A stretch of 64,000 nucleotides of DNA from Microplitis mediator (taxonomy: Eukaryota > Arthropoda > Insecta > Hymenoptera > Braconidae). Each line of letters opens with the position of its first letter. The stretch's first letter is position 1. Where the stretch lies: NCBI RefSeq assembly GCF_029852145.1, contig NC_079973.1, forward strand, positions 12,296,385 through 12,360,384, in the 5' to 3' direction. The notes beneath the pieces are model-generated. The model was not told where the DNA came from, searched no databases, and saw only the letters and a program-made list of their open reading frames with translations. Below, in pieces: positions 1-10,240 of the stretch. A program made the translations under genes and the position numbers.

Positions 1-183
1 CACGCACACACATACGCACCCACACATACACGCGCGCACATACGGGCACACGTTACTATCATCAATTGTTACTGTTATCATTTTCAATGGTAAAAGTTAA
101 TGATTATAATCACTGAAAAGTTTTTTACCATTTCAAACAGTTAAAATTAAAAATTTTGTATCGTAAATAATATAGTTAATTTG
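1..183. repeat. Right-end fragment of a TTACC-motif TIR element
   Basis: The window opens in a CA-rich simple repeat (1-52) that runs into TTACTATCATCAATTG and TTTTTTACCATTTCAAAC. The same order of CA-repeat followed by TTACCAT words is seen at 13590-13832, the right half of the complete element at 12935-13832. This is therefore the right half of a second copy; its left half lies outside the window. The terminal TTTCTCC..GTG word seen in the complete copy is not preserved here. Confidence 0.55.
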
Positions 184-560
184 AATTATTCATTTTTCAT
201 TAAATGGATAATTATAAGTATTTTGATTTTTAATTTAAAAAAAATGGATTAATGAAACTTCTTTTATTTTCCATTTTTCAAAAAATGGATGATGGAAAAG
301 ATTTAATCAATCTATTTCTCAAAAAATGGATAATGAAAATAATTTAATTAAACCATTTTTCAAAAATTGGAAAATGTAAGTTCTTTTAATTTTTAATTAA
401 ATAAAAAATGATTAATGTATCTTATCGTCATTATTGCATTTAAACGAAAAAGGATAATTACTATCTGATCAAATACTAAATTATGAAAAAGTTAATAATT
501 AAAATAATTTTAAATTAAACATTCATTTTTTATCAATCAATTATATCAAAATTGCATTTT
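184..560. repeat. AT-rich block with iterated AAATGGATAATG words
   Basis: CCATTTTTCAAAAAATGGAT and close variants recur at about 210, 275, 325 and 355, in both orientations, giving short imperfect hairpins. No coding potential is seen. This is a degenerate motif-iterated repeat without clear ends. Confidence 0.4.
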
Positions 561-1355
561 AAAAAAATGCATTTTTTGCAACCCTGGTCCGACAATTAAC
601 GTCGTGGTTGAAGTCTTAGACATACAGTTCCGTCCATTACTGCATTAGAGAAACGCCCATCAAAGTAGGGAAGCCACTGATGTAATCCTCGTAACGTTTC
701 AACCCAAACCAAATCTAATGATTTCGTCGAGATATTTCAAGAGCTTTATCGGTTAACTATGCTCTGGGAAATTTGAAAAACTCCCACACGTAGATTGTGA
801 TGTATGAAGCGTCAACGTGATGAGGAATAGAAATAATTTTAGCTTGCATTACAAATCTTGAGTTTTTTATTTCATAGTATTCCTAATATTAAATTTTTGA
901 ATAATTATTTTTTAAATTCATGCTTTAACCGATGTTCACAGAAAAGATTAATTTTATTTTCAATTCAAATTTGTCTGTATGGTACTGTTTATATTTTGTA
1001 TGAATTCTCGTTTCGTCAACGCTCATATTCCTTTTTGAAAAACGAATTAATTGAAACAGTAAATTTACAATTTCGAAAAATACTTTTGATCGTTTATTTG
1101 AAAAAAAAAAAAAAAAAAAAAAACAATTTTGGAAAATCCGAAAGTGCACGCCTCATAACGCTTATTTAATTTTGAAGTCAAAATAACTTGTATTTCTAAA
1201 TTATAGAATAATCAAAAAAAAAAAATTTTTGCTACTATTATGCTACTGTTTACGTCAAAAAAATAAAAAGAAATTGAAGATAAGTTGTACAAAAAAAAAG
1301 CCGTCTGGTCGCAGCACTGGTAAAAAGTCCATAACAGAATATATCTATACATATG
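561..1355. other. Unassigned intergenic or intronic DNA
   Basis: Positions 590-850 are less AT-rich than the surroundings, but no reading frame, splice pattern or repeat I recognise is present. An A-run of about 23 bases lies at 1101-1123. It could be intron of the gene whose 3' exons begin at 2899. Confidence 0.3.
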
Positions 1356-2115
1356 ATTGCAACAATATCCGTCAGAGGTAGCACCAGTGGAAAAAATCGG
1401 TCTATCAGTTAACCCTGCGGGCCAGCTCTTCGAGCTCGAAAATACTTTTGTATGCATTTTTTTTTCGAAAAAAAAAGTTTTTTACCATTTTTTCTCCAAC
1501 GATATCTCTCAAACGAATAAACCGATTGAGACGGTTGAGGTGGCAATCGACGCGTTTTATCGAGTTCTAAAGCTGACCAAATTTTGAAATCGATTTATTG
1601 AGACGTTTTTGAGAAATTTCAAAAAAAAAATAAAAATTTTTTTTGTTTTAATTCTTTCAACAACGGTTTCTCTTGAACGAATGAACCGATTTTGATGGTT
1701 GAGGTGGCATTCGGCGTGGCTTAAAATGTTTCAAAGCCCAGTCGATTTTGGAATCGATCCATCGAGCACGTTACAAGCTATCCAAAGAAAACATTTTTGA
1801 AAAAATTTTATTTTTTGAATATCTCCGTACGAGCCCTACCGAACAAGCTTAAAATTTTTCACAGCTTTTAGATGTTGACAAGTCGCGTCAAATGCAACCT
1901 TAGAGGCCAAAATCGGTTCATCCGTTCAAAAGTTACTGAATATTTACATATGTACGTACAAACACTCGAACATCATCTTGAAATAAGTCAGAATAGTTTC
2001 CTAAAACCTCAAAACGTCAAGATCTCTTAGAAATTCGATTTTCGAAAATCGGACCGAAACCAATAACTTCCTGAATTTTTGAAAATTTCTAATTTTCTTA
2101 GCGGAAAGTTAAAAA
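1356..2115 (+). repeat. Dispersed non-coding repeat with internal sub-repeats
   Basis: The phrase AACGAATRAACCGATT followed by GGTTGAGGTGGCA occurs twice (about 1510 and 1676), so the unit contains an internal duplication. The 3' part (about 1985-2113, ending CTTAGCGGAAAGTT) recurs at 47392-47534, which ends CTTAGCGGGAAGTT. No protein is encoded. It is a dispersed repeat of unknown class. Confidence 0.5.
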
Positions 2116-2254
2116 ATATATACAGGAATTTGTGTACAAAAATGCTTTCAGTCATCACTTTTAATTAAGTATAAAAAAAAAAAACTATAAAAACTACAAT
2201 AGTGAATATCGAAAGGGTTCATCTTTATCTACGATAATTTTTTCGGCAGTTATT

Positions 2255-2500
2255 ACGACTACATTCAAAAAAGTCTTGAGCAAAACCCTTAGTTACTAGT
2301 GTCTTCTTCTACGTATGGGTCTTGCGCAAGATCATGTAGCAAGAAATCGTCATCAAGACGTGTGTGCATGACTTGCTCAAGGCATTGTACCCAGGATTAT
2401 TGAAGATATTTTAAATACATGCAGTTGAAAAGTTTCTGGCGTACTTCTTGCACCAGTAATTTACGACAGGTACTTACGCATGGCTTGCTCAAGGCTCAAA
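2255..2500. repeat. Cluster of CTTGCTCAAG palindromic words
   Basis: GTCTTGAGCAA, CTTGCGCAAG, CTTGCTCAAGG (twice) and TTCTTGCACC are spaced through this block in both orientations. It has the same architecture as the TIR elements further right, but I cannot see clear terminal repeats. Confidence 0.4.
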
Positions 2501-2509
2501 GTCAATTTC

Positions 2510-2665
2510 GATTCATGAATTTCCGCAAAATCTACCGTAGTTTATCGGAACTTATCGTAGAATTTAATAAAATCTGCGAAATTAACCGGAATTTTTGTAG
2601 AATTTACCGTATTTGGCATGAAATTTACCGTAATATTAAGAATTGCCGTATTGATTTTTGGTATT
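2510..2665. repeat. Cluster of TTTACCGTAA words
   Basis: TCTACCGTAG, TTTACCGTAT and TTTACCGTAA recur, matching the word set of the larger element at 8828-9890. It is probably a degenerate fragment of that family. Confidence 0.4.
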
Positions 2666-2744
2666 AGCACCGTAATGTACAGCACTGGGACCATTCAGAA
2701 ATAGGCTGAATGCATTATTTATAATTTTTGTGAGTGAATTCAAT

Positions 2745-2790
2745 GTTGACGTGATATCAGAAAGCCAGGGTCCGATTCCCAGACTAAATC
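2745..2790 (+). other. tRNA-like 3' half (B-box)
   Basis: CAGGGTCCGATTCCCAG resembles the T-arm and B-box of a tRNA (GGTTCGANTCC), with complementary stem ends CAGGG/CCCAG around an 8-base loop. No A-box or acceptor stem is visible upstream, so this is at most a tRNA-derived fragment. Confidence 0.3.
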
Positions 2791-2898
2791 ACTATTTTTT
2801 CTCGGTTCCTTTCTATTATAACATTGAGTTCACTTACGAAAAATAATAATAACGATATGATAAAATACTAAGCCGAGTTTTTTTATGATATGTTTCAG

Positions 2899-3039
2899 CC
2901 AAGTCAAGGTGCAATAAATCTAGAATCTACTCGAATAATAATAATACTTGTGATATTTTCGTTAATTATGTTCGCAATGTGTTTTTCATTCATATTCAAC
3001 TGTGTCCATAAACTCGTACGGGATCATCGAATAATAAAA
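2899..3039 (+). CDS. Internal exon of a single-pass membrane protein (transmembrane segment)
   Basis: This exon encodes 47 codons. It is bounded by an acceptor (TATGTTTCAG, ending 2898) and a donor (GTAAGT at 3040), both in phase 0. The peptide starts PSQGAINLESTR and is followed by about 23 hydrophobic residues (roughly residues 13-35 of the exon), then the basic stretch HKLVRDHR. This is a transmembrane helix with a cytoplasmic stop-transfer. An ATG at 2890 lies inside the acceptor tract and is probably not a start. Upstream exons encoding the ectodomain are not in this window. I do not recognise the protein. Both splice sites and the frame join cleanly to the exon at 3312. Confidence 0.65.
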
Positions 3040-3311
3040 GTAAGTTTGTGCAGCAAATCGATACCCCTAATGAATTTTTTTTCAAAAGGCCGGTATTTAA
3101 TCTCTCTACGATGTAATTATACTTTTTATGAGTAATTTTTTTTAAGTACACAACTGGATGAAAAGTAATATAAATACTGTTTTTTTTATTACCCATAAAA
3201 TATTTTATAAGGCTTGACGGGCGCTTTTGAAAATAGTTCATTTAATGTCATATGCTTTCATTTTATATGATCTAAATTAATTATAATTACTATTAAAATA
3301 CTCTGTTGCAG
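3040..3311 (+). other. Intron (phase 0)
   Basis: The donor is GTAAGT at 3040 and the acceptor is CTCTGTTGCAG ending at 3311, with a length of 272 bp. It is AT-rich with in-frame stops, and joins codon AAA to codon GAG without shifting the frame. Confidence 0.6.
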
Positions 3312-4286
3312 GAGCATATTCGAATGTCACGGGAGAATCGTTTAGATGAAATAGGTCGTAAAGCAACTCCATGCCCATTGTCACAGTCTCAAACCGATAT
3401 TCATCAATGTGATAGTGAATCTCCAAGTTTAGAGTTAGAAACAAGTAAAGATCTAGTACCAGGTGCAACATTGATAGCACATGAGTATACTAAAGAACTT
3501 GTTTTAGAAATGAACTACGGTGCAAGAGAGATAAATGATATTCATCAAAGTAACAACGTTAGTAATGCTACACAAGAACGTTTACAAGAGTCTAACGACG
3601 AACCAGAAATGTGCGATAGTTCTTGTCAAACACGTGAAAGCCTTTTTGATCCCCGTATATCGATTCCAAGAGTATCATCTCCGGCTTTCTCAACATTTGG
3701 ATACCGTAGTGTTGGTAGTTCACAAAACGGAGTAGGTACATCTACACGAAAAGCTTCCCAAGATCAGATGTCTCCGCAAAGCCCGAAACAAAGTATCACT
3801 AGTACTGTAAGAACACGTCCCCCATCTGAGTCATGTTCTATTTGTAATTCAGATGTACGTGGTCACGTTAGTAATGACATTATTTGTTCAAATCACACTA
3901 CAATACCTGCACCACCAGGATGGTCAGTCCATGAACCAAATTACTTACCTCTCAATTCGATGGATGTTGGTACTGATTCTGACTACCCAAGTTACCACAG
4001 ATATCAAAGTCCTAAACCAGAACGAATACCACCAGGTTTCAAAGAATCAATGCTTAGTAGACAAGCTACGATAGGTTCTGGCGAAAGATACGGAAGCTTA
4101 TATGGTTCTGGTCGAGGTTCTAGTAACACTCACAGTAATCCAAATAGTTCACAAAATTCAAATGCTTCAAAATGCCCGCATTCTGATCCGCGGTATCGTG
4201 CAGAAGCGATAATCGAGGTAGACCAAAAGAGGCCTTTTAGTATAGAAAGTACCAAGAGCGCACCGGATGTCATTGCAACTCACTGA
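3312..4286 (+). CDS. Cytoplasmic tail exon of the membrane protein, up to the first UGA
   Basis: The exon carries 324 codons, beginning EHIRMSRENRLDEIGRK and ending at TGA 4284-4286. The tail is hydrophilic and low in complexity: rich in Ser, Pro, Asn and Gln, with the short Cys cluster CSICNSDVRG, a PPGF segment and a Gly/Ser-rich stretch (YGSLYGSGRGSS). I see no enzymatic domain. This fits a disordered signalling or scaffold tail of a single-pass receptor, but the family is not recognised. The frame could be opened at a TTG at 3306, but that lies in the splice acceptor, so the exon starts at 3312. Oddity: the same frame continues open and coding-like beyond the stop, so this stop may not be the ancestral end. 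Confidence 0.65.
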   Translation, partial: EHIRMSRENRLDEIGRKATPCPLSQSQTDIHQCDSESPSLELETSKDLVPGATLIAHEYTKELVLEMNYGAREINDIHQSNNVSNATQERLQESNDEPEMCDSSCQTRESLFDPRISIPRVSSPAFSTFGYRSVGSSQNGVGTSTRKASQDQMSPQSPKQSITSTVRTRPPSESCSICNSDVRGHVSNDIICSNHTTIPAPPGWSVHEPNYLPLNSMDVGTDSDYPSYHRYQSPKPERIPPGFKESMLSRQATIGSGERYGSLYGSGRGSSNTHSNPNSSQNSNASKCPHSDPRYRAEAIIEVDQKRPFSIESTKSAPDVIATH

Positions 4287-4871
4287 CGGCGGGAAGCTGG
4301 GGATTGGGAGCCGTACAAGAGACGCCATCCCCGTATGACATCTCAGAGTACCCTACTATCATACAATAACTCTGGTCAAGTACCCCTTGTAAATGTCGGC
4401 ACACAGAGTTCATTAGATGATGACACTTGTTTCATATCTCCTTTGCAGCAGTTGATGACTTCCTGATCCACGTATACTACCGCGTTACCCCGAACGAATC
4501 AAAGACTTGTTAATAATACGTTGGAACCTGCTGATGGTCAAATAATATTAAAACCACCAGAACAATTTCAATCACCAGTAAATAGTTGCCGTAATTTTGG
4601 ATGTAATAATAGACGTCATTATCATTTAAATAATTTGCGTGCTACGATGCCTTGTTGCCTTCTCAAACGTTGCTCTCAGGATACGTTTTATCGTACTTGG
4701 CCTAGTAGAATAATAAAACAGACAATACCAAAAAAAAAAACTATAGCGACCCATAGTTCACCGGGAATCAATGGTGATGGATCAACAGGAATCGATCGAT
4801 TAGTTTGGTTTACCGGTTCGACTGGGAGTAGATCATTCAATAGAGAGATTGGTGTGTCAATACCCTTCTAA
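4287..4871 (+). CDS. In-frame continuation of the tail exon beyond UGA, itself split by a second UGA
   Basis: Directly after TGA 4284 the same frame reads RREAGDWEPYKRRHPRM and stays open for 59 codons to TGA 4464. It then reopens at once in the same frame (STYTTALPRTNQRL...) to TAA 4869. Three consecutive open segments in one frame, none starting with a needed ATG, and with ordinary protein-like composition, are hard to explain as chance UTR. Both TGAs could have arisen from CGA by one CpG transition. Alternatives are stop-codon readthrough (the first stop is followed by C, a leaky context), decay of the C-terminus, or sequence errors. Selenocysteine is unlikely because Hymenoptera are reported to lack the machinery. 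Confidence 0.45.
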
Positions 4872-5035
4872 AGAGGATTTTACTGCCAGGAGTATTCGCT
4901 GCCGGCAGAATTTCCAACGTAATCATTCAAGCTTTGTTACCTTTTGAGGGTTGCAAAGACGGAACGCGGATAATTGAAGACTCAGGAGAATCGATTTTCG
5001 ATCAAATGCAAAAACTCTGCGTACAGATGAGTTAA
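4844..5035 (+). CDS. Frame-shifted C-terminal segment of the same tail
   Basis: In the frame one base back from the preceding segment there is an open stretch of 63 codons to TAA 5033. It includes RILLPGVFAAGRISNVIIQA and ends GESIFDQMQKLCVQMS. The composition is protein-like, and it overlaps the end of the preceding open frame near 4844-4871. The simplest reading is a small indel near 4843-4850 that moved the ancestral frame. I see no convincing GT-AG intron of normal length that would make the switch. Confidence 0.4.
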   Translation, partial: RDWCVNTLLKRILLPGVFAAGRISNVIIQALLPFEGCKDGTRIIEDSGESIFDQMQKLCVQMS

Positions 5036-5303
5036 CTTTATCGTTTAACTTTTACTTTTATTTTATTTTTTGTTTTTTCTCTTTACATTGCTCCTTTTAC
5101 ATCAAATCGTCACTGCCAGATATTTTTTAATTTTGAGTATTCTACAGTAAAAAATGAATTTTCATTTAATTTGATTTACAATCATATATAATATATATTT
5201 AATAATATATTTATATAAGATTGTGTAGACACATACATATCGTTGCCCCGGAGGCAGAACTTTATAAATTATAAGTTTTTAAGATGTTCTTTTTTTCGTA
5301 GAT

Positions 5304-5309
5304 AATAAA
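5304..5309 (+). promoter_or_regulatory. Candidate polyadenylation signal
   Basis: AATAAA at 5304-5309 lies about 270 bp past the last coding-like codon, in AT-rich sequence fitting a 3' UTR. AATAAA is common by chance at this base composition. Confidence 0.3.
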
Positions 5310-5745
5310 AAAAATATCACGATGAGTAACGTGATAATTTTCATAGCACAAAAAAAAAAAATAACAATAGGGAAGAGTGGAGTCAATTGAACCAAAAATA
5401 CTTCAACATTTTTTTTTTAGATGAATAAAATCAAAATGATAACTTTTTTTTTTACGAAATTATACTTTATTGTATAGACTGTCATTTCTCATAAGCACAT
5501 AACTTAACAAATGATGAAAATTTTTAATAAATATGAAATTGTACAACTGCATCAAATGGTTCTATTGTCCCCTTTGCGGGGGCAATTGAACCAGGAGTAT
5601 TAGAACCACAAACGAATGACTAATGAATAATTTACTATTCATTACAGCTTAAAACTGAAATTACAATACTTCTAATAATATTGATTATTTTATATAACAT
5701 TATATGTTATAACAATCACTTTTACAACTTCTGTCAATATAATTA

Positions 5746-6733
5746 CCCGAGTCAAAATTAAAAAAGTGATTTGAGCCTCCAAATCCTACACGAGGGTAAG
5801 AAGGATCAAATCATCTTTTTAGAATATGAAGATCCGGTCCCGTCACTCGTTATCCGAAGACATTTTATCCGATAGACAAAATATCCCCCACTAAATACTC
5901 AATAGATAAATCATCCCCGACAAAATATCTTATAGTATAAATAGTACGGTACCCTTTTATCAGAAATGTTTAATATATTTTCACATAAAATTTGAGTGTG
6001 AGATATTAAAAATAGATCAACACATATGCTTGAAATCGTACGGTGCCCTTTTTTCACAGATTTTGGGTGGGTATTATTTTGGAAATAGGTCAACACATAT
6101 GCTTGGTATGGTACAGTACCCGTTTATCGAAAACCATGAATTATTTTTTCACTGAAAATATATTTTTCTGAATAAGATTTATCGACAGGATATTTTGTCA
6201 CGGATTGTCTTCGAATTTCATGTCGCGGATTTTACGTCGCGGATCTATTATCTACGGATTACGATTCGTGTCACCGAAGATCCATGCATTAAAAAAGTGA
6301 TTTGAACCTAAATGTGGTAACTTTGTCCGCTTTTACCACCATAAGGTTCAAATTTCAAATGATCTTTTTAAAAAGGTAAAATAAGCCTCCAGAGCCTAAA
6401 TTTATAGATCGAGAAAGACTCTCATCGGATCACGTACAATCAGTAGAAAACAGAAGGGAAAAGGGGGGTGGAAATATCTTTATGTATTTAGAACGCAGAT
6501 ATTATTATAACAATAATATCATGCTAAAGAATTGAGCTCATTCGAAGTTACAGATAAAAAGTATGGTAGGCCATGGAGGGTTAAAATACCATTTTAAACA
6601 GGTGATTTACTCCTCCATACGCTACTTTTAGGACATCGAGGACTTAAATTCCATATTACATTCAGCGGCAAGTCCAACATCAAAAGAACTGAGGCTTTGG
6701 AGGCTCAAACTACTGTTTTAATTTTGACTCGGG
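5746..6733. mobile_element. Nested TIR element with CCCGAGTCAAAATT ends
   Basis: CCCGAGTCAAAATTAAAA at 5746 is inverted at 6716-6733 (TTTTAATTTTGACTCGGG), flanked by TA on both sides. Subterminal words AGTGATTTGAGCCTCCAA, AAGTGATTTGAACCT and TTGGAGGCTCAAA recur inside. No protein is encoded. It interrupts the element at 5370-7210. Confidence 0.6.
5865..6260. repeat. Iterated ACAAAATATCC words and a roughly 100-bp tandem unit
   Basis: GACAAAATATCC, its variants and inverse copies (GGATATTTTGTC) bracket this block. Between them the unit AACACATATGCTTG...TACGGTACCC is present in about two copies (5940-6125). A related unit on the other strand lies at 46860-47060. It is probably an element nested inside 5746-6733. 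Confidence 0.45.
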
Positions 6734-7212
6734 TATTTTTTTTCTTGGTTAGTTTAGCTTTTTTTTGCATTCAGTCAAAATGCGCGCGCATGTCTGATGC
6801 TCACAATGTGGTTCGTGTGGTTCAACAGTCCCCGAGAGTACTTGTTCAATGGATCTCATATGATTCTATCGAAATAATTAGTTTAAAAAAAATATTCAAG
6901 AACTATTTTACTAGATGTAAAGTTAGAAATTTATGACTAATATACGACAGAAGGTATTGCAAAAAAAATTTTAAGATTACATTTGAAAATTAAAAACTTA
7001 TCAAACAATTTGTCAAGAGCTGAAAAAAAAGTTGAGATGCCTAAAAACACAAAGACTTGAATTTTTTAAAATTAAATTATCATATTGGTTTCAAATTTCG
7101 GTCAGGCTAAGGTTCAGTGTATTTAATTATGCCAAGAGGACGACTCATTTTTCGATTTTTTGAGCTTACTGGTTCAATTGCCCCTTGGTTCAATTGACCC
7201 TACTCTCCTCTA

Positions 7213-7768
7213 AATAAAGTTTTAATGACCACGTGAAATTTTAGTAAGACGAATAATGAAGATTTGAATGATTTGTACAACCTTATTTAAATTTTACACT
7301 GGTACTCTGTAGAATGAAAAATTTTATTAAATTTATCATTCAATAATGTTTATAAAGATAAAGGAGTTTATAAAAATACTGATCTCAAATTTTAATGAGA
7401 AAGTTTAAATATTATAATGATCAAAATAAAAAATAAATATCTAAATTTTGTCACAAAAATAAACAAATAAATGAATAACTGTTAGAATAATAGATAGACT
7501 ATATTTTTTCACATTGATTAAAAATCATATTTATAAAATTTAAATAAAATATTAACTTGTTCATATTTGGATATACAGTAATTTCAAGGTGCATTTATTT
7601 TTTGGGTTTATGGCATTTTTTGTTATTTCACATGATTATTGTTCATGAGAATAAAAAACTAATAAATAACTACAAATATTCAGCGATAAAAGTGAAAAAA
7701 AATTTTCATTCTTAATAAATCCCAGTATGAACAAGTGATCTTGTTTATTTTTAGCAAATAAATAATAC
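7213..7768. other. AT-rich DNA, nothing recognised
   Basis: I see no frame, motif array or RNA feature in this stretch. Confidence 0.5.
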
Positions 7769-8250
7769 TTTTCATGATACCAGCATCGACACTGGAAGTT
7801 TCAGTGTCTCTACAGTCCGTTGAAACAAGCAAATTTCAAGCCGGTACTGCAAACAACTGCTAGCAAATTCATAATTCAACAATACCTTCATACAGTGGGC
7901 AGAAACAATTGTGTTTCTTCCCAAGGGAAGAAACACAATTGTTTCTGCTCGGTGTCAGTTATACTTAATGTTTATTGGCAGCCTTATTACGTTTTTACTC
8001 TCATTTGTTTACTTGTCACTTCAGTTTACTCATTTCATTTGTCAAGTGACAGTTTCAATTAACCGAATAGAATTACTAAAAAATTAGTGAAAATAATTTT
8101 TTTGTCTTATTTACTATTTAATAAGTGACTGTAAATCACATATTTCTCATTCTCTAACAGTTCTCCTTATCATCGGCTTGAAATTAACTTGTTTATTACT
8201 GGCTGCTGACACTGAATCTTCAAGTTCCGATGCAGGTAATCATGAAAACT
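7769..8250. mobile_element. Inverted-repeat element with about 80-bp TIRs
   Basis: The left end (TTTTCATGATACCAGCATCG, continuing through TTTCAGTGTC and CAAATTTCAAGCC) is repeated inverted with mismatches at 8170-8250. The core holds a perfect hairpin at 7899-7948. A third, single end of the same family lies at 19449-19545. It is non-coding and non-autonomous. Confidence 0.55.
7899..7948. repeat. Perfect 24-bp-stem hairpin
   Basis: GCAGAAACAATTGTGTTTCT continues into TCCC and is followed, after two A bases, by its exact inverse complement. The two 24-bp arms match at every position. Confidence 0.7.
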
Positions 8251-8304
8251 ATAGTGTGTGACTCAGGATAAAACACGATTTCAGACTGCGGGTGATGACA
8301 CCCA

Positions 8305-8641
8305 CCCTGATAGCCTAGTTGACGAAAAACTGGCGTGAGACTTACAGCCGCAGCTGGGCGCCAAGTTGCCGGCAAAATTTGGTATTTCCAAAGTTGACGG
8401 TCACTTTCTGAGAAAGTTGGTGGCAAAAGTTGGCAATCCATAAGTTGACGGGAAATAGCCTTCAATTTTCTCAGAAACCTGCATTCCGGTTGCGGCTCCA
8501 TACTGGCGTCAACTTTCTCAGAAAGTGGGCGGTAACTTGTAGCCAAAAGTTGCCAATGCTAAAGTTGTTGACAGCTTGTCGTCAAGTTGGTCGCAAATTA
8601 ATGAATACCAACTTTTGGACGAGAAACCCTGGCTATCAGGA
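8305..8641. repeat. Element with iterated AAGTTGACGG words and CCTGATAGCC ends
   Basis: CCTGATAGCC at 8306-8315 is inverted at 8631-8640. Between them AAGTTGACGGTCA, AAGTTGCCGG, AAGTTGGTGG and their inverses recur about ten times, often as TTTCTGAGAAAGT hairpins. The open frames in this stretch are shadows of the repeat. Flanking bases do not give a clear target duplication. Confidence 0.5.
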
Positions 8642-8827
8642 CAACTTCAGCCTGGTCTGATATCGTTTTGATTCATCCCTGGTCTCACAATATACTGTTT
8701 AATCAATGTAGTCAATTAATATTGTTATATAGTACTTACATAAACGTAAAAATAGTTTATCCAATCGTTGATTAAAAAAAAAAAAAAATATATTAAAATA
8801 GTAGTAAAAAATTTAGATTTACTGATG

Positions 8828-9890
8828 CACGGAAAAAGAATTACGGAAAAGTGTTTGATTAGATTATGTAGTTTATTTATGTTATTTTTACATAACTACT
8901 TTGTTGTGGTTACGCTATGAAACTGTAGCGCTGACTAGTGTAATCATGTAAAAATTAATGATGAATATTATAATAGTATTTTTACGATATTGTTTTATGT
9001 TATATTTACAAAAGATATGTATATGTGAAATTTACATGAGCACCGAAAAATTTCATTATATGTTTTGAAAATTTGAAATAGTATGTGACGTTGTAATTGC
9101 AACCCTAACGGACCCAAATTACTGTAAATCACGGTAATCTACCGTAAAATACTGACTTACCGTCCATTATGGTGGATTGACCGTAATTTGCGGTATCCTT
9201 GCCGTAAAAATACGATAATTTGCCTAGATTACAATGGGCCTACCGTAATTTTCCGTAAAACTACGGTAAATTGCGGAGATTTCCACCGAATTTGTCAGTA
9301 GACTTACCGTAATTTACGGCGAATTTGCCGCAATTTACGCTGAATTTTCTGTAAAATTACGGTAATCCACCGTAAAAATACGGCCATTTGGTAATCCGCC
9401 ATAAATTACGGTAAATTATGTCCGCTAGGGAAGATATGAAACAAGGCGATTTTATGCGAGGATGAAGTTGACTGTCAGTGACAAAGATGAGGGTTAACAT
9501 TACCCGAAGTACGAAATCGTGTTTTATTCTGTGCCATAGCTTTTTATTAATTCTCCAAATACGACTGTCTTTTTGGTTGGTTAAGAAAATGGCATGAAAG
9601 TTTAAGGGTTCCCAATAAACATAATTGTTACCACCTGCAGATTTAAAATATTCGCAATTCACGCATTCGCTAATATTTGCCCGTGATATTAAGTTGAAAT
9701 TGAATTTGAAATTTTGATCCTGATGTCATAAAAATGTAACAATTTCAACGTCGATTTGTAACACTCTTAACTTTTTAGTATTCAATGTAACATACGTGAG
9801 AATGTAAATTGAATCCAGGTTTACTCACATAAGAATAGATGTTAATTTCTTAAGATTTTCTGTAATTTTCACAAAACTCTTTTTTCCGTG
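8828..9890. mobile_element. TIR element, CACGG class, with TTTACCGTAA words
   Basis: The left end CACGGAAAAAGAATTACGG pairs with the right end TTTTTTCCGTG (9880-9890). Positions 9105-9420 are a dense array of ACCGTAATTTACGG-type words on both strands. The 9425-9700 core is more complex and unrecognised. Flanking dinucleotides differ (TG and CT), so no target duplication is claimed. Confidence 0.5.
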
Positions 9891-10240
9891 CTGTTATATT
9901 ATAAAAATGCTAATGCTTATGTACAAATCTATGTATTAATAAACTAATAGTATATAAATAAAATACGCAGGGTGTAAACCATTTGTACATACGTATATAC
10001 CTATATTTACATACTTATACATATGCATATACATATACATAAATATAAATACATACATAAAATACATACATAAATGTATAAGAATTAATTAGAAATATTT
10101 GTGCTGAATAAATAAAGAATGAATAATGATATTGAATAATCTATTGTTTCTTTTTTTTATTTAATATGTATTATATATGTTCATTAGAAAATCAAAAGAA
10201 AGGTAAGTCTTTTCATCAAAGTATTTATCGAATAACTAAC
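9891..10240. repeat. AT-rich DNA with degenerate (TACATA)n microsatellite
   Basis: Positions 9985-10080 are an imperfect TACATA/CATATA repeat. Nothing else is recognised. Confidence 0.5.

Larger units (their letters stand above)
5370..7210. mobile_element. TIR element, GGG..CCC class (GTCAATTGAACC ends)
   Basis: The left end GGGAAGAGTGGAGTCAATTG is repeated inverted at the right end (7187-7210, containing CAATTGACCCTACTCTCC). Both ends are flanked by TA (5368-5369 and 7211-7212), as expected of a target-site duplication. Inner copies of TTGAACCA and GGTTCAATTGCCCC sit near both ends. There is no transposase. Another element is inserted at 5746-6733. Confidence 0.6.

Noticed and set aside
4284..4466. 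Selenocysteine insertion at the two UGA codons
   Set aside because: I could not identify a SECIS-like structure by eye, and Hymenoptera are reported to lack the selenoprotein machinery.
8220..8660. Overlapping frames of 76-108 codons on both strands
   Set aside because: Produced by the iterated AAGTTGACGG words of a repeat element.
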